Of a stretch of 64,000 nucleotides of DNA, positions 1-13,412 are shown piece by piece. Each line of letters begins with the position of its first letter. Within the stretch, counting starts at the first letter, position 1. The position numbers and the translations under genes were made by a program. Source of the DNA: Saxidomus purpurata (taxonomy: Eukaryota > Mollusca > Bivalvia > Venerida > Veneridae); NCBI GenBank assembly GCA_022818135.1, contig JAFMSR010000002.1:42418358-42482357 (forward strand), read 5' to 3'. The notes under the pieces were generated by a model. It did not search any database. It had not been told where the DNA came from and worked only from the letters and a program-made list of their open reading frames with translations.

Positions 1-269
1 GCTACTGTCTCCTACAGAACTACATGTATTAAACCAAATTATCACACACAGTGTATTAGTAAATTATGCTTCCTGGGTTTTCAAAAAGTACAGTTTCCAT
101 ATTAAAAAGTATGGTTTTAATCAATCAACAAATGCAACGATTGGCTGAAAACAAGTAATTTATATGTAAGAACAGAAGTAAGACAATGTCAACCAACAAG
201 AGTGTACTGCAAGTGCCCTAGTTCTGTTGCCTGCATATTGGATGAAAGGTAATATACAACATGGGTAAG

Positions 270-860
270 TTAACTGAATGTTGCTGTGTCACATGAAATT
301 CACCATGTAACATAACTAGCTGTAACATGAATTAAATGCGTAACATAGAGTGGATAATGTCACATGAAGTTGACAGTGTAACATAGGTTTGATAATGTAA
401 CATCATTTGACTGTGTAACATGGTTAACAATGTCACATGAAGTTGACAGAGTAACATAGGTTTGATAATGTAACATCATTTGACTGTGTAACATGGTTAA
501 CATTTCTGGTGACTTACATAGGATTAAAATGTAACTCATTTGACTGTGTAACATGGTTAACAATGTCACATGAAGTTGACAAGTGTAATATAGGATTGAT
601 AATGTAACATCATTTGACTGTGTAACGTGGTTAACAATGTCACATGAAGCTGACAGTGTAACATAGGATTAATAATGTAACATCATTTGACTGTGTAACA
701 TAGTTAACAATGTAACATGATTGCCAAGTGGTAAGAAGCTCGTCATCATTTTGACAGTGAAACATAGTGCTGACAATATGTAACATGAAGTTGAATGGGT
801 TATAATAGTAACATGTGCTGCAACATAACAAAGATGTCAGACTGAGTGGTAACATTGTAG
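270..860. repeat. Degenerate minisatellite, about 74-bp period
   Basis: Repeated phrases such as ATGTCACATGAAGTTGAC and TAACATCATTTGACTGTG recur at about 359, 432, 565 and 639, giving a period near 74 bp (one interval is nearly two units). The sequence is dominated by TGTAACAT words. Confidence 0.8.
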
Positions 861-869
861 GTTGACAGA

Positions 870-1200
870 TAAACAAGAGCACCGCCTACGGGTGGCTCCT
901 TTGCTTGGTGTTCCTTCAGCATATTACATAAGGAACACTGGCTTTCCTTGCTCTCCGAAACACAATCCCACAAAAGGTTTTCATAATAATTACAATATAA
1001 GTTTGGTCAAATTATTAACTGCTAAAGACGTGTTTTCCCATTTTCTATTTTTAAAAAAAAACTTAGCTTTGACACAATCGCCCCAAACACAATCAATAAA
1101 AGTCTTCATTTATATAAATAACACACTTAAGATTTACCGTTACATTATGAAATTGTACTAATCTTGAACATACATTTTTATTACAGTGACAGTGTAACAA
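870..1200 (+). repeat. Fragment of an ACAAGAG-type bivalve repeat
   Basis: Starts with ACAAGAGCACCGCCTACGGG and is followed by moderately AT-rich sequence. The start matches a class of dispersed repeat I recognise from bivalve genomes. The far end is not clear. Confidence 0.4.
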
Positions 1201-3960
1201 TAGGGCCCACAATTATGTAACCCCATTAAGAAGAACTGTGTTAAATACTAACCTAAACAAAGTTGGTCACATTATGTATGTAACTAAAATATTAATATTA
1301 CGTTGAATTTTGTACAGACTGAGCTGCCCCAAAACAAATTGTAAAAAGAGTTGACAGAGGTGCATAATTTTACAAAAATGTGTGTGTGAAACTTTGGCTA
1401 GAAATTGTAATATAGTCAAAATGCAGCAGGGCTATGTAACATTTTCCTTCAATCATTTAATTGGGTCAGATTTCCAACTTCAAGTGACACAGTTATAAAG
1501 TTTAATGCCAAATGAGCTGGAAAAGATCAGAATAAAATGTAAGTCCAAAATATTAAAACCCCCTTCTCAACACCCATTTATATGTTATACATTATCCATT
1601 ATTGTTTGTGAAAATTTTCCATCCAGGAAATGACTTGTCTTCTAAATCAACGTTAAAATATGAAAATTCATGTTATCCCAAAAATAAGTAGACTGAGCAT
1701 ATTTATCATACATATGTAAGGGTATTTCCTTTCCATTTCAAAGTGATACTTTGTAGTTTGTATGACCTTATGGAAAAGTTTAACCAATGCAACACTATCA
1801 AGAATATTGGCTTCTTTGGAATTAATCAATCAGCAAAAGTATTAAATTAGGCTGAAATTGCATTAAATGTCGGTTAACATTTTTCCTAATTCTATGGTGC
1901 CCGATTTAAAAAGTACCAAAGCATAAAATAATGCCAACTACTTGAAACCACATAGTATATATAACCCCTTTTAAAAATACTTATAAATGATATACACATC
2001 TTGTGAATCTAAATAAAGCTGTGAAGCAGACAACTATATCATATTAACATCTTTTTCTTAAAAAGTTCAAAATGCAAACTATCAAAAATTGGCTTCATTG
2101 GAATATCAATCAATTCAATCTAAATATAAACTTATAAAAATGGTACATGTGCCTTTAAAGTTATACAAAGTATTAACTTTAAAAATAGTTAAAATGATTA
2201 CACATCTGTGAATCTAATAAGCTGTCTAGCATATAACAATAGAAGCTTCTAAAATCTTTACGTGAATTTTCATAACATCAACCTCTACATAATTATGTTT
2301 TCTAAATGTATGCTGGAATGTGAGACATGCAGAAAGCTAACTAATAATTCAACATAGACTAATAAGAATCATAAACAGGACTATACAAATCAAGATCAAG
2401 GCATAATATTGCTTTAATGTGTAATCAAAGGGTGCCCTGTGAGCAAAGGTGTGACTAGATTGCAAGACTTAGATTTTACAGATTTGAATGAAATTTTTCT
2501 GTTTACTATGTAAAGAAACTTAAAACTATCTTCTCACACAGATATTCAGAAATACATTTCAGAAGTATAGATTATTACATAATTGCATTGTGCTGTGCTA
2601 AAATAAGAGGTATTCTTGATTCATTAGATAGTTGCAAATTACAGACATTCATCATTTCTGTTCATAGACTGTTCTTTCTGCAGTTTTAAAAAATAAACTA
2701 CATAACAGTTTGTTACAGTTAACGTTTGATTAGTGAAATCAATCAATGAAGTGTTGACTCCCCAAACTAATCTTCATCTACATGTACAACAAGAGCTCTG
2801 ATAGGTAGCAATTTTTTATCAGGGTATCAAACTATCACAAAACACCCCAATGTGTACTCCAGTGTGTCAGCTTTAAATACAACATACACTTTGACTGTGA
2901 AACAACATACATGTACTTGTAAATACATGTATACACAAACCTTCATTTCCAAAAACTGATTTCAATAACATTCAATAACATTATACTAAATAATAAAATA
3001 ACAATTAGACTTTTCAATTATTTAGAAACTTATGAGCAATAAATTTCCTTTAAAATCTTTTTTATGAGGTCATCATATGAAACAATACCTTATTCAATTT
3101 GATATGTGCATTAATCTGAAAGGGGTCTGACCTTCTGTCAAGGGCTCAGCACAAGAGTTGTTTATCCTTCGTTTAAATAAAACTTACACCTAAATGATTC
3201 ATTTGACAATAATGACAAAGTTGTTGAACATCTAGAGCATGACAAATCTGTAATGATGTTAATATACGAAAATGTTTCGCACTCCTCCGGTTAGTTTATG
3301 CCATCTTGACAAAAACCAACACAGATTAGACTTTTTCCCCTAATAAATCCATCTGAAAGTACATGTACTATGTGCTACTGACATAAAATGTAGTGGTAGG
3401 AATTAGGAACACATGTATTCTAAAATATAACTGATTGTTCACTTGAAAGATGAGCTTTTTCTCCATTTCCATGTATGCAGAAATTAAATGACATTAAATG
3501 TCAGTGTTGTAGCATTGCAGTTTATCAGAATGTCAATTTTTCAATAAATTTCCTATTTGACATTTCCATGATTTGGAGACTGCATTTAGCAATAAATAAA
3601 TATCAAGTTGGGTTACCACAACAAATAGCTAGGCCACTGTGACAAAGGCATAAAGTGGGCTGTTTAGAGAAATGACTTTTAACATGGTAAAATCTGAAGG
3701 AAAAAAAGACACTTGGGGGACACTAAAAATTGCATTTTAGAGTGTAACCAGTGAAATTTCCAGATATTTTGCAATTGAATCTTCCGCTTCTTCTATGAAA
3801 AAGTTACTGAATGATTTCAGTTAACAATGGCTGTTTCAATGATGTGCGTATTTCATGTTGTGTGAAGTCCTGTGGTGTTACCGGCGCCATCTTGACAGCT
3901 GTGCTTTTATATCACTGCGTAAATTGTGAGCAAAACATATACCTAGAATCTGAAATAAAA
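1201..3960. other. AT-rich noncoding, probably tetraspanin 3' region or intron
   Basis: No convincing exon, RNA or repeat was found. It lies downstream of the tetraspanin exons on the minus strand, so it may contain the unrecognised last exon and 3' UTR. Confidence 0.4.
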
Positions 3961-4375
3961 CAAGAGGACCATGATGGCCCTATATTGCTCACCTGGATAC
4001 CATTGGCCGTTATACAAGGTCAACAACAGGGTTATAGAAAACAAAGTGAAAGTACAAGAAGTTTTTTTTTAAAGTCCCTTTGTGACTCCAGGGGCATAAT
4101 TTGAGCTGACTTAGCTCTAGGCCTTGCAGTGTCTGACAAGCAGAATTTTTCAGATCTACTATATATTTCTATGAAAAACACAATTATGACCTCCCCCTAC
4201 CCCAAGGGGCATAATGTGAACGAGACCCCCCCCCCCAAACCCCGGGGGGGGGGGTTTGGGTTTTTTTTTTTTTAAAAAACGGGGGGGTTTTTTTTTTTTT
4301 TTTTTTTTTTTAAAATTTTTGTGGGGGAAATGAAGGAATTTTTTTTAATTTTTTTTATTTTTTCCCAAGTGGTGT
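3960..4375 (+). repeat. Truncated ACAAGAG element with homopolymer junk
   Basis: Begins ACAAGAGGACCATGATGGCC then TATATTGCTCACC, the start of the same family as the element at 36300-37425. From about 4225 it dissolves into runs of C, G, T and A, including long poly-T, which looks like consensus error rather than real sequence. Confidence 0.6.
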
Positions 4376-4700
4376 CAGAGGAAATCATCCTTGATAAAGG
4401 ATGAGTAATGAGTAATTATAATTGCTCACTTTGGCACTTTGTGTCAGATGAGCTAATGAAAATGGCATAAACTACATATAATTGTACTTTAGTTATGTAT
4501 TATTTCACTGACTTTATAGCAGTTAACTGGAGCAATCCTTTTCAGTAATTTGAAGCTCTTTTAAATCGAATAGTTCAAGAAACGTTTGCTTAAAATGTTA
4601 CAAACTGTGTCAGTCCTACAACTACGACAGTTTCTGTTTTCTTTTATTATAAGACTTTAAAACTTCTTTAGTAAATGTTTAACTGATGAAGATTGAGTAC

Positions 4701-4817
4701 CTGTAGAACAGCTATGCCAACTGTGACAGAGGCTACCGGAATCAAGTTCTTCTCAAACCAGGCCTCCCCTTCTGGAATACAACCTCCTACGTAGATTTTC
4801 ACGGCACGATCAAAGTC
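4701..4817 (-). CDS. Tetraspanin exon, end of extracellular loop and start of TM4
   Basis: A 39-codon exon with a ttctag acceptor and a GTACTC donor encodes IYVGGCIPEGEAWFEKNL followed by IPVASVTVGIAVLQ. The pattern G-C-x(n)-W-x-x-x-N-L followed by a hydrophobic helix is the diagnostic end of the tetraspanin large loop entering TM4 (compare CD151-like proteins). The final exon with the cytoplasmic tail should lie at lower coordinates; I could not identify it. Earlier exons would lie beyond the 6781 gap, so the gene is split by the assembly. Confidence 0.8.
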
Positions 4818-5809
4818 CTAGAATTTAGAAAGAACTCACATAAGCAAACAATTAAGAAATCTCATATGAAGACAATGAATAACTCAATATCAAAATATGA
4901 TCCTCCAATATTTTCCATTCTGTTATATTTACAGTGATATATTGCCAGATCAGTCAACAGTCTAAACAGAGTGTGCTTTCTTTTAATCAAAACTGCTCTC
5001 TCTGAAAAAATGAACGAGAACTGTCACTGTAAGTGACGGTAAGAAAGTTTCCAAGTGGAGTTTTGGAACCAAAATGTGACCTTTGACTTTTAAGCCTAAA
5101 ACCAAACTGTGCACATGTCACACCTTCAAATGAATTCCTAAAATTCTATGCAGTTTAACTGTTTTCCATTAATCAGTACCACAGCTACAATGTACATGTA
5201 GATGAAACATGTACTAGATGACACATGATCTGCTGACAACAGATGTATGAATATTGTGATTGCTTTGTATCTGCCTACAGAGGCATAAAAACAAACAACA
5301 GTAAAACTTTGTTAACTCAAGCATCAATAACTGGGGGACCTGGGATAACTGGAGATCTCTTGGCGGTCTGGCAATATTTCCTTTACTTTTAACTACACAT
5401 TAACATGGCTAACTTAAGCAATCAGTAGCTCGATAGCTTGAGGAACACCTGTGGTTCCATCGGGTAGTTTTCTTACTAATTTACCTGTAGCAACACAATG
5501 GCCCTGATTAAATAAATCTGCTCATGCCTTCACTGCCCCATCTATTTTTTTCACATATTGCAAGATAACTTTTACTGTTAATTAACAATTGACTTAATTG
5601 AGTTTTTGTTTAATGCCCATCAATTGGCCATTTAGTGGCTCAATTATATAAAATACTATTCACACATTTTAACTGTCTAACTAAAGCTACTTATCATTTT
5701 GATCCAATGAGAAGAAAATATATCTTCTAGGTTCATGTTTTGTGATAAGAAATTACATCAATGTTGCATTACATTTGTAAACAATTCAAACATGCTGAAC
5801 ATTTGTGCA

Positions 5810-6115
5810 AAAGTTATTTTATATTCAATCGATACATGACAAAGTTACAGTCCTGACACGAATGTGTGCATATATACAGGATTCCATTACTTTCAAACTC
5901 TTAGTGTGACCTTGACCTTTGAGGTATGGACATGGTTCTTGCACCAGTAAGTCGTCTTGACGTGCTGAACATTTGTGCGAAGTTATTTTAAAATCTTTCT
6001 ATGCATGACAAAGTTACAGTCCGGACATGAAAAAATGTAAGGACAGACACGTGGACGGATGGAAAAATGGACGGTGCGATTTTAATATGACACCCTTCGG
6101 GAGGCATAATAATAA
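5810..6115 (+). repeat. Partial copy of the CTTCGGGGGCAT-ended repeat
   Basis: Contains ATGACAAAGTTACAGTCC, GTGTGACCTTGACCTTTGAG and the end TGCGATTTTAATATG then CACCCTTCGGGAGGCATAA. These are the same blocks as the elements at 43714-44797 and 52601-53470. Only the 3' part is present. Confidence 0.75.
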
Positions 6116-6682
6116 TTTAACAACATTTTCATCTTTTCTTTGAATGACTAATAAATTACACAATGAAACAAGTATCGTAGATGATGTTTGTAAAATGTTT
6201 TCTTTTGAAATGTCACAACTGTTTTATTTTAAATGAGTCATCAACACTGTCTGTGGAAGTAAAGGTTGGAGACTCACTTGTAAATGCCAAGAATTCCGTT
6301 AACTCAAGACCTTTGATAACTCGAGCATTTTACTCAGACCCATGCGACTATGAGTTTTTTAAGTTTTACTTCAGTTAGAATTGAAGAAATTAAGCCATAC
6401 ATTTTTTTTCTAAAATGACTGTTTATGCTGAACATATAGACCAGTTAAAACAACTCATATAAATGTCTACTATAAAAGTTTGGACAAAATCTTCGAAAGT
6501 AGGTATATTAAATGTCCTGTGTTGACAAAAACATGTCACAAAGATAATAGTAAGAAATATTAATCTGATGAATGCCCTCTGCAACTAGAGCTAAAGTCCC
6601 TCACTATAGACTACAATTTCAAAAACCATTTTGAGCTTTTATAATTTCAAAAATTGTTTAATCTATCGCAAAATAAACTCAC

Positions 6683-6733
6683 ATGTTCTGGTTTCATCAT
6701 ATCATATCCACAATGTCTGTTCTCTATTACTTC
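6683..6733 (-). CDS. Tetraspanin exon, large extracellular loop
   Basis: A 51-nt exon bounded by a tttcag acceptor and a GTGAGT donor encodes EVIENRHCGYDMMKPEH in phase 0. It joins in phase to the exon at 4701-4817. The lone CG followed by an acidic stretch fits the cysteine-bearing large extracellular loop of a tetraspanin, a four-pass membrane organiser. It is very short, so alone it would be weak; the join to the next exon carries the call. Confidence 0.6.
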
Positions 6734-6780
6734 CTGAAATATAACATTAACCACCTTATATCACTGTATTCTTTAGTTTT

Positions 6781-7280
6781 NNNNNNNNNNNNNNNNNNNN
6801 NNNNNNNNNNNNNNNNNNNNNNNNNNNNNNNNNNNNNNNNNNNNNNNNNNNNNNNNNNNNNNNNNNNNNNNNNNNNNNNNNNNNNNNNNNNNNNNNNNNN
6901 NNNNNNNNNNNNNNNNNNNNNNNNNNNNNNNNNNNNNNNNNNNNNNNNNNNNNNNNNNNNNNNNNNNNNNNNNNNNNNNNNNNNNNNNNNNNNNNNNNNN
7001 NNNNNNNNNNNNNNNNNNNNNNNNNNNNNNNNNNNNNNNNNNNNNNNNNNNNNNNNNNNNNNNNNNNNNNNNNNNNNNNNNNNNNNNNNNNNNNNNNNNN
7101 NNNNNNNNNNNNNNNNNNNNNNNNNNNNNNNNNNNNNNNNNNNNNNNNNNNNNNNNNNNNNNNNNNNNNNNNNNNNNNNNNNNNNNNNNNNNNNNNNNNN
7201 NNNNNNNNNNNNNNNNNNNNNNNNNNNNNNNNNNNNNNNNNNNNNNNNNNNNNNNNNNNNNNNNNNNNNNNNNNNNNNNN
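6781..7280. other. Assembly gap of exactly 500 N
   Basis: A run of 500 N. The round size suggests a scaffolding placeholder, so adjacency of the flanking sequence is not proven. It splits the tetraspanin gene from whatever lies beyond. Confidence 0.95.
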
Positions 7281-7539
7281 AGATCTAGGGTCAAGGTCAC
7301 ACATAGAGGTTCATTGTTAAATCCAATAATATCTTTGTCCGCAGAATTTCTGCATGGAGGGATTTTTTATTTAACATGCCATAAATGTTCACCATCATGA
7401 GCTACCCTTGTTTTTAGAACTACTTCCCTTTGTAGTTACTGTAAATAGCTTACTTTTTAACTTTTTTATTACTGGCTGTTGAGAAAAATCGAGACCACTT
7501 TTCTGTGGTACAATATGCATGTTTAATACATCTATTATT

Positions 7540-7885
7540 TATACCCCCGAAACCAATTTAAGGGGGTATATAAGAGTCACCCGGTAGTTGGTCGGGTGGT
7601 CAGTCTGTTGCATTTTCCTTGGCCGGAGCATAACTTGAAAACTACAAGTTGGAACTCAGTACAACTCATACAATGGGTATGAAAAAAAATGGTACTGACA
7701 GCTCCCTTGCTTGGCGCTCAGCATTATAAAAGGGTAGTTTCAGGAAGATAAAGAGAAGCTTCCGGCTTCTGGGAAAAGGTAAGTACTTGTTACTGGATAC
7801 CCTGTTTGTCGCACAATAGCTTTGTAGCTAATGTTGTCTGTTGATCATATGCGACGTTAAATAAGGCTTCTTTATCTTTATCTTG
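7540..7885. repeat. ATACCCCCGAAA-type repeat followed by a retroelement-like tail
   Basis: ATACCCCCGAAAC pairs imperfectly with AAGGGGGTATAT just after it and is followed by the GGTCGGGTGGTC motif of a common bivalve repeat. From about 7690 to 7885 a segment ends in CGACGTTAAATAAGGC and TTCTTTATCTTTATCTT; the short tandem tail resembles a SINE or LINE 3' end. The border between the two is uncertain. Confidence 0.45.
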
Positions 7886-8159
7886 GTATAATGTAAATAT
7901 AAAACTGCAATTTCCCTGTCATTTATCTTAAAGAGTTAGATATGCTCTGGACATGAATATATAAGAAAAGGGGATAATTAAAAAATTGGCAAAATAGAGT
8001 TATGATTCTTGTACACTGCACTTCCTCTCATTGTTGGTATTTGCTATACAAGACAGATTTTTACTTTATAACAAATATTAATACCGCCTTAAATATATCA
8101 ATCAAAATCTACCCTTTAAGTAGATAAAAAAAGATTCAAAATGTTTCAAAAAATCACCT

Positions 8160-8850
8160 TGGCTAGGTGGTCTGTAACATGAACCTATTATTATCGGCTT
8201 TGTTTTGAGTAATAAAAGTAAGTCGGCCATGTTGTCCCGAATGTGTAAAATACCACATGCTTGTCTATTACGGGTCCTTACTTATGATATTATATCCCCG
8301 AAAATGTACCTCAGAGTATGTTACAGAAGTATCAAACCAGGACCCCCTGATGGGGCCTCGTTTGTTCCGAGGTACACAAGATTCTTAACACTCAATATCC
8401 GGATAATGCCCGTAATAGTTATGACAGCAATTTTATCAGTAGAAACAAAATGTCGGATTTCGAATATTTTACATAAAAGAGACCTGGTGTTAAAATGTAT
8501 AAAATGAAGACCTTTACGTTTAAAACAACCAGATTTAGAATAGTCAGTCTCAGAAATTTGTTGACTTAAAGTAGGTTGAATGTTATATAAATCACAGTTC
8601 AAAACATTTGTATCACTGTCACACTTTGCAGATTCATCTTTTATATCACTAATGTATTAATAAATAGTAAATATTGTCTTTGTAGAACTCTTTTGAAATA
8701 TAACTGGTGCACTTGATATAAGTCCGACAATCACAAAAACCACAGATGACTGTTTTACTTGTGCGAATCACTGCCTTCCTGCATATTGAACATGGGAATT
8801 TATGTTGCTTGATTCTATTACCCATCGTAGTTTATTATTCTTGATTGTTT
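8160..8850 (-). pseudogene. LINE fragment: zinc-binding N-terminus and AP endonuclease, broken
   Basis: The minus strand encodes a CR1/L2-like non-LTR retrotransposon piece: FPCSICRKAV with further cysteines (a PHD-like finger), then GLHFIHFNTRSLLCKI (start of the AP endonuclease) and, after frameshifts, KPIIIGSCYRPPSQGDFLKH, the conserved YRPP block. The catalytic stretch after AVITIT is disrupted. The counterpart is 62600-63330 (+). Confidence 0.75.
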
Positions 8851-9164
8851 CATAGGTTTAATCCAATATACATGTAACTACAAACTGCAGCATTTAAAGT
8901 CCTTTTAAAAGTGTACCTTTAGTTGCTCTATTGATACAAGAAAAGGTTCCAATCCCAACAAAGACAATGCATAACGAGGGTTGACTGCCGTAAATCCTTC
9001 TTTATTTCATACAAGTTACAATAGTTTTGCAGTCAACCATCGGTAACTGATTACTGGTACAAATGAAGTCTGGAACAGTTTTATAAATGTTTCATACGGA
9101 AAATCTCCAAATGTTTTAGTTGTAGCAATTACCGTTTCTAAAAGTATCAAAAGATACTACATTG

Positions 9165-9631
9165 GGTCAGATACTCCTATTGTTTTCCCCATTGACTTAC
9201 ATTATAACTCTAGTCAAAAGGGGACCCTGTATCATACCCACCTATAGGGTGTTGACCAATGAAATTACATTTTTCGAACAGATTAGTCTCTAAGGCACCA
9301 GAAAATGCTGTTTTTATATGGGGTTGACCAACCCAGTTTTTTACAATTTGGCAAGGGAGACAACCACCCCACTCAGTCAGGTGAGATTTAGGGGTCTAAA
9401 CCGCATGTGTACACCTTCTATTCATATATTTACATTTGTATTATGATAACCAGTCCTAAAATATTCATTCGCGTGCAGAAGACATTGCATTTTATTTTTC
9501 AAATGAGTTTTTTGCATTTGTAAACACAACCTTTTCTACCAATCAGGTAATGTCTCATTTAATCTTACGGTTTTCCCTGTACTTTTTTCAGCCAATCCCT
9601 GAGCCGGTGACTGCAATAGGATCTTTTGACC
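9165..9631. mobile_element. 467-bp TIR element, copy 1
   Basis: Left end GGTCAGATACTCCTATTG, right end CAATAGGATCTTTTGACC. TIRs are about 17 bp with three or four mismatches. Non-coding. Confidence 0.75.
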
Positions 9632-11288
9632 TAAAGACAGATCTTATTTTTTCAATAGATAAAATCACCTCTCTTCATCATAAAACAAACATTTCTGCAC
9701 TAAAATATCGCTTTATTTTACTTTTATTGTAAGTATGCTTAAAATTATAGACCTACATAGCACGACGGGTTGGGTCTGATTTATAGCTCAAAACGGCTCT
9801 TTGAAATAGCATGAACATGAATGCCTCTTTGGCTGTCATGCCATTTCTTTTATATCAATAACTACAGAAGCAATGATAATAGTGCAGCAAAGTGTCTTCT
9901 ACGTTTTGTGGAGCTTATTTAATCAATTCAGCATTCACTGTGCTTGAAACTGCTTATTTTCTTACCCCACCCCCTCCAAAATGAAGAAATTTTTAAGAAA
10001 TTGACATTCTCCCGTGTGCTAAGCATCATTTAAAATGAAAGTGCTAATAGCGTTTGAACAAAAATGAATGATAACACTGATACTTTGCAAAAAATCGCCG
10101 TTTGAACGGCTGCTTTTCATACGCTGGAAATATCCGCCCTTAATTAGGGGTGCTTTAAGCCCAAATGACAGCGGAAAATTCCTAAAGCTATCATTTTTAA
10201 CTAGCTATTTGCATATTACTGCAGAACTGCATTTGTTTCTAATGCTTCTGTATTGTTGAGAATACTTTAATGCTACAGTAAATATAAAATATAGCCGACT
10301 TTGACTTATCACATTCAAATTATTTAACTTTAAAGGCAAAAATCGCACATATTTTGGCTGATATTTTTAACATTTTCATTGTTATAAAATCAACACTGGC
10401 TCGAAATTAGCATTTTGATGTGTTTCTAACAACTTTCGGACATATGTCAGTGAAAAACAGCCCTCTAGCTACTTAATATTTAGGCACGAGGCGTTAAATA
10501 ACGTAAAAGAGCACATTTCGTAAATAAAGGGAGGTAATTTGGAACACTCTCGAGATGTTTACAGGCGAAATTGCTGTCATTATTGGCAAATCCGATGCAG
10601 TTTTACAAATACGGCATTCCATTTCAATGTTTTAAACGTCTTTTGCCGTCACCAGCCTTATAAAATAGGGGTTTTATACTGATTTGTGCCAGTTACGTAC
10701 TAAAAGAGCCGACACCAGTTTGCTCCTATACAAAGAAACACCCACTAGCAGGCGATATTTGCACATATACTTATTCAGACTTCCGCTTTGCATTTTATCT
10801 TATCTAAAGTTTCATGAGAGACACAATTTTATTCACTAAATGCATATTTTAGAGACGGATTCATTGAAAATAACCTGTATTAATTTAAAAAGTACCACTG
10901 TGCCCATCTCTTTGTTCTAAATTACCCGCCCTTGTTTTGTTAGCTTCGACATGAATTTACATAAAAAGACCCTCATATCAAAAATATTAGTTATAAACTG
11001 AAAATATTTCAATGGTTTTTCACTGTAAATTTTATATAACATTACGCTCATGCATGTTCAATCGGTTGCTACTCATTTAAACTTAAATGTTATGAAATAA
11101 CCCCATTTTACCACACCGGCACCTCTAATTTAGCCACAATTTCGTGAAAAAAATATGTACACCCGATTTTCGGCATTGGAGTCCTTGCTAAAATATAGAG
11201 TTATGCAAATAAACAAGTTTCATGAGATATTTCGCATGTAAAACTTAGAAAAACAGATAAGATGTAATTTGCTCTGAATCTTTGTTTA

Positions 11289-11755
11289 GGTCAGATACTC
11301 CTATTGTTTTCCCCATTGACTTACATTATAACTCTAGTCAAAAGGGGACCCTGTATCATACCCACCTATAGGGTGTTGACCAATGAAATTACATTTTTCG
11401 AACAGATTAGTCTCTAAGGCACCAGAAAATGCTGTTTTTATATGGGGTTGACCAACCCAGTTTTTTACAATTTGGCAAGGGAGACAACCACCCCACTCAG
11501 TCAGGTGAGATTTAGGGGTCTAAACCGCATGTGTACACCTTCTATTCATATATTTACATTTGTATTATGATAACCAGTCCTAAAATATTCATTCGCGTGC
11601 AGAAGACATTGCATTTTATTTTTCAAATGAGTTTTTTGCATTTGTAAACACAACCTTTTCTACCAATCAGGTAATGTCTCATTTAATCTTACGGTTTTCC
11701 CTGTACTTTTTTCAGCCAATCCCTAAGCCGGTGACTGCAATAGGATCAGTTGACC
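11289..11755. mobile_element. 467-bp TIR element, copy 2
   Basis: Same as copy 1 with a few substitutions. It is flanked by TTTA on the left and TAAA on the right, the spacer ends. Confidence 0.75.
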
Positions 11756-13412
11756 TAAAGACAGATCTTATTTTTTCAATAGATAAAATCACCTCTCTTC
11801 ATCATAAAACAAACATTTCTGCACTAAAATATCGCTTTATTTTACTTTTATTGTAAGTATGCTTAAAATTATAGACCTAAATAGCACGACGGGTTGGGTC
11901 TGATTTATAGCTTAAAACGGCTCTTTGAAATAGCATGAACATGAATGCCTCTTTGGCTGTCATGCCATTTCTTTTATATCAATAACTACAGAAGCAATGA
12001 TAATAGTGCAGCAAAGTGTCTTCTACGTTTTGTGGAGCTTATTTAATCAATTCAGCATTCACTGTGCTTGAAACTGCTTATTTTCTTACCCCACCCCCTC
12101 CAAAATGAAGAAATTTTTAAGAAATTGACATTCTCCCGTGTGCTAAGCATCATTTAAAATGAAAGTGCTAATAGCGTTTGAACAAAAATGAATGATAACA
12201 CTGATACTTTGCAAAAAATCGCCGTTTGAACGGCTGCTTTTCATACGCTGGAAATATCCGCCCTTAATTAGGGGTGCTTTAAGCCCAAATGACAGCGGAA
12301 AATTCCTAAAGCTATCATTTTTAACTAGCTATTTGCATATTACTGCAGAACTGCATTTGTTTCTAATGCTTCTGTATTGTTGAGAATACTTTAATGCTAC
12401 AGTAAATATAAAATATAGCCGACTTTGACTTATCACATTCAAATTATTTAACTTTAAAGGCAAAAATCGCACATATTTTGGCTGATATTTTTAACATTTT
12501 CATTGTTATAAAATCAACACTGGCTCGAAATTAGCATTTTGATGTGTTTCTAACAACTTTCGGACATATGTCAGTGAAAAACAGCCCTCTAGCTACTTAA
12601 TATTTAGGCACGAGGCGTTAAATAACGTAAAAGAGCACATTTCGTAAATAAAGGGAGGTAATTTGGAACACTCTCGAGATGTTTACAGGCGAAATTGCTG
12701 TCATTATTGGCAAATCCGATGCAGTTTTACAAATACGGCATTCCATTTCAATGTTTTAAACGTCTTTTGCCGTCACCAGCCTTATAAAATAGGGGTTTTA
12801 TACTGATTTGTGCCAGTTACGTACTAAAAGAGCCGACACCAGTTTGCTCCTATACAAAGAAACACCCACTAGCAGGCGATATTTGCACATATACTTATTC
12901 AGACTTCCGCTTTGCATTTTATCTTATCTAAAGTTTCATGAGAGACACAATTTTATTCACTAAATGCATATTTTAGAGACGGATTCATTGAAAATAACCT
13001 GTATTAATTTAAAAAGTACCACTGTGCCCATCTCTTTGTTCTAAATTACCCGCCCTTGTTTTGTTAGCTTCGACATGAATTTACATAAAAAGACCCTCAT
13101 ATCAAAAATATTAGTTATAAACTGAAAATATTTCAATGGTTTTTCACTGTAAATTTTATATAACATTACGCTCATGCATGTTCAATCGGTTGCTACTCAT
13201 TTAAACTTAAATGTTATGAAATAACCCCATTTTACCACACCGGCACCTCTAATTTAGCCACAATTTCGTGAAAAAAATATGTACACCCGATTTTCGGCAT
13301 TGGAGTCCTTGCTAAAATATAGAGTTATGCAAATAAACAAGTTTCATGAGATATTTCGCATGTAAAACTTAGAAAAACAGATAAGATGTAATTTGCTCTG
13401 AATCTTTGTTTA

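Noticed and set aside
3795..3886. Short minus-strand frame starting in a good context (AAGATGGCGCC), 28 codons
   Set aside because: It ends quickly at TAA, no family match, and no linked exon was found. It could be a 5' exon but I cannot support it.
6683..7304. Long open frames across 6756-7304
   Set aside because: They consist almost entirely of N.
9550..12383. Paired 60- and 63-codon frames repeated 2124 bp apart
   Set aside because: They repeat only because the DNA is tandemly duplicated; no start context, domain or splice support.
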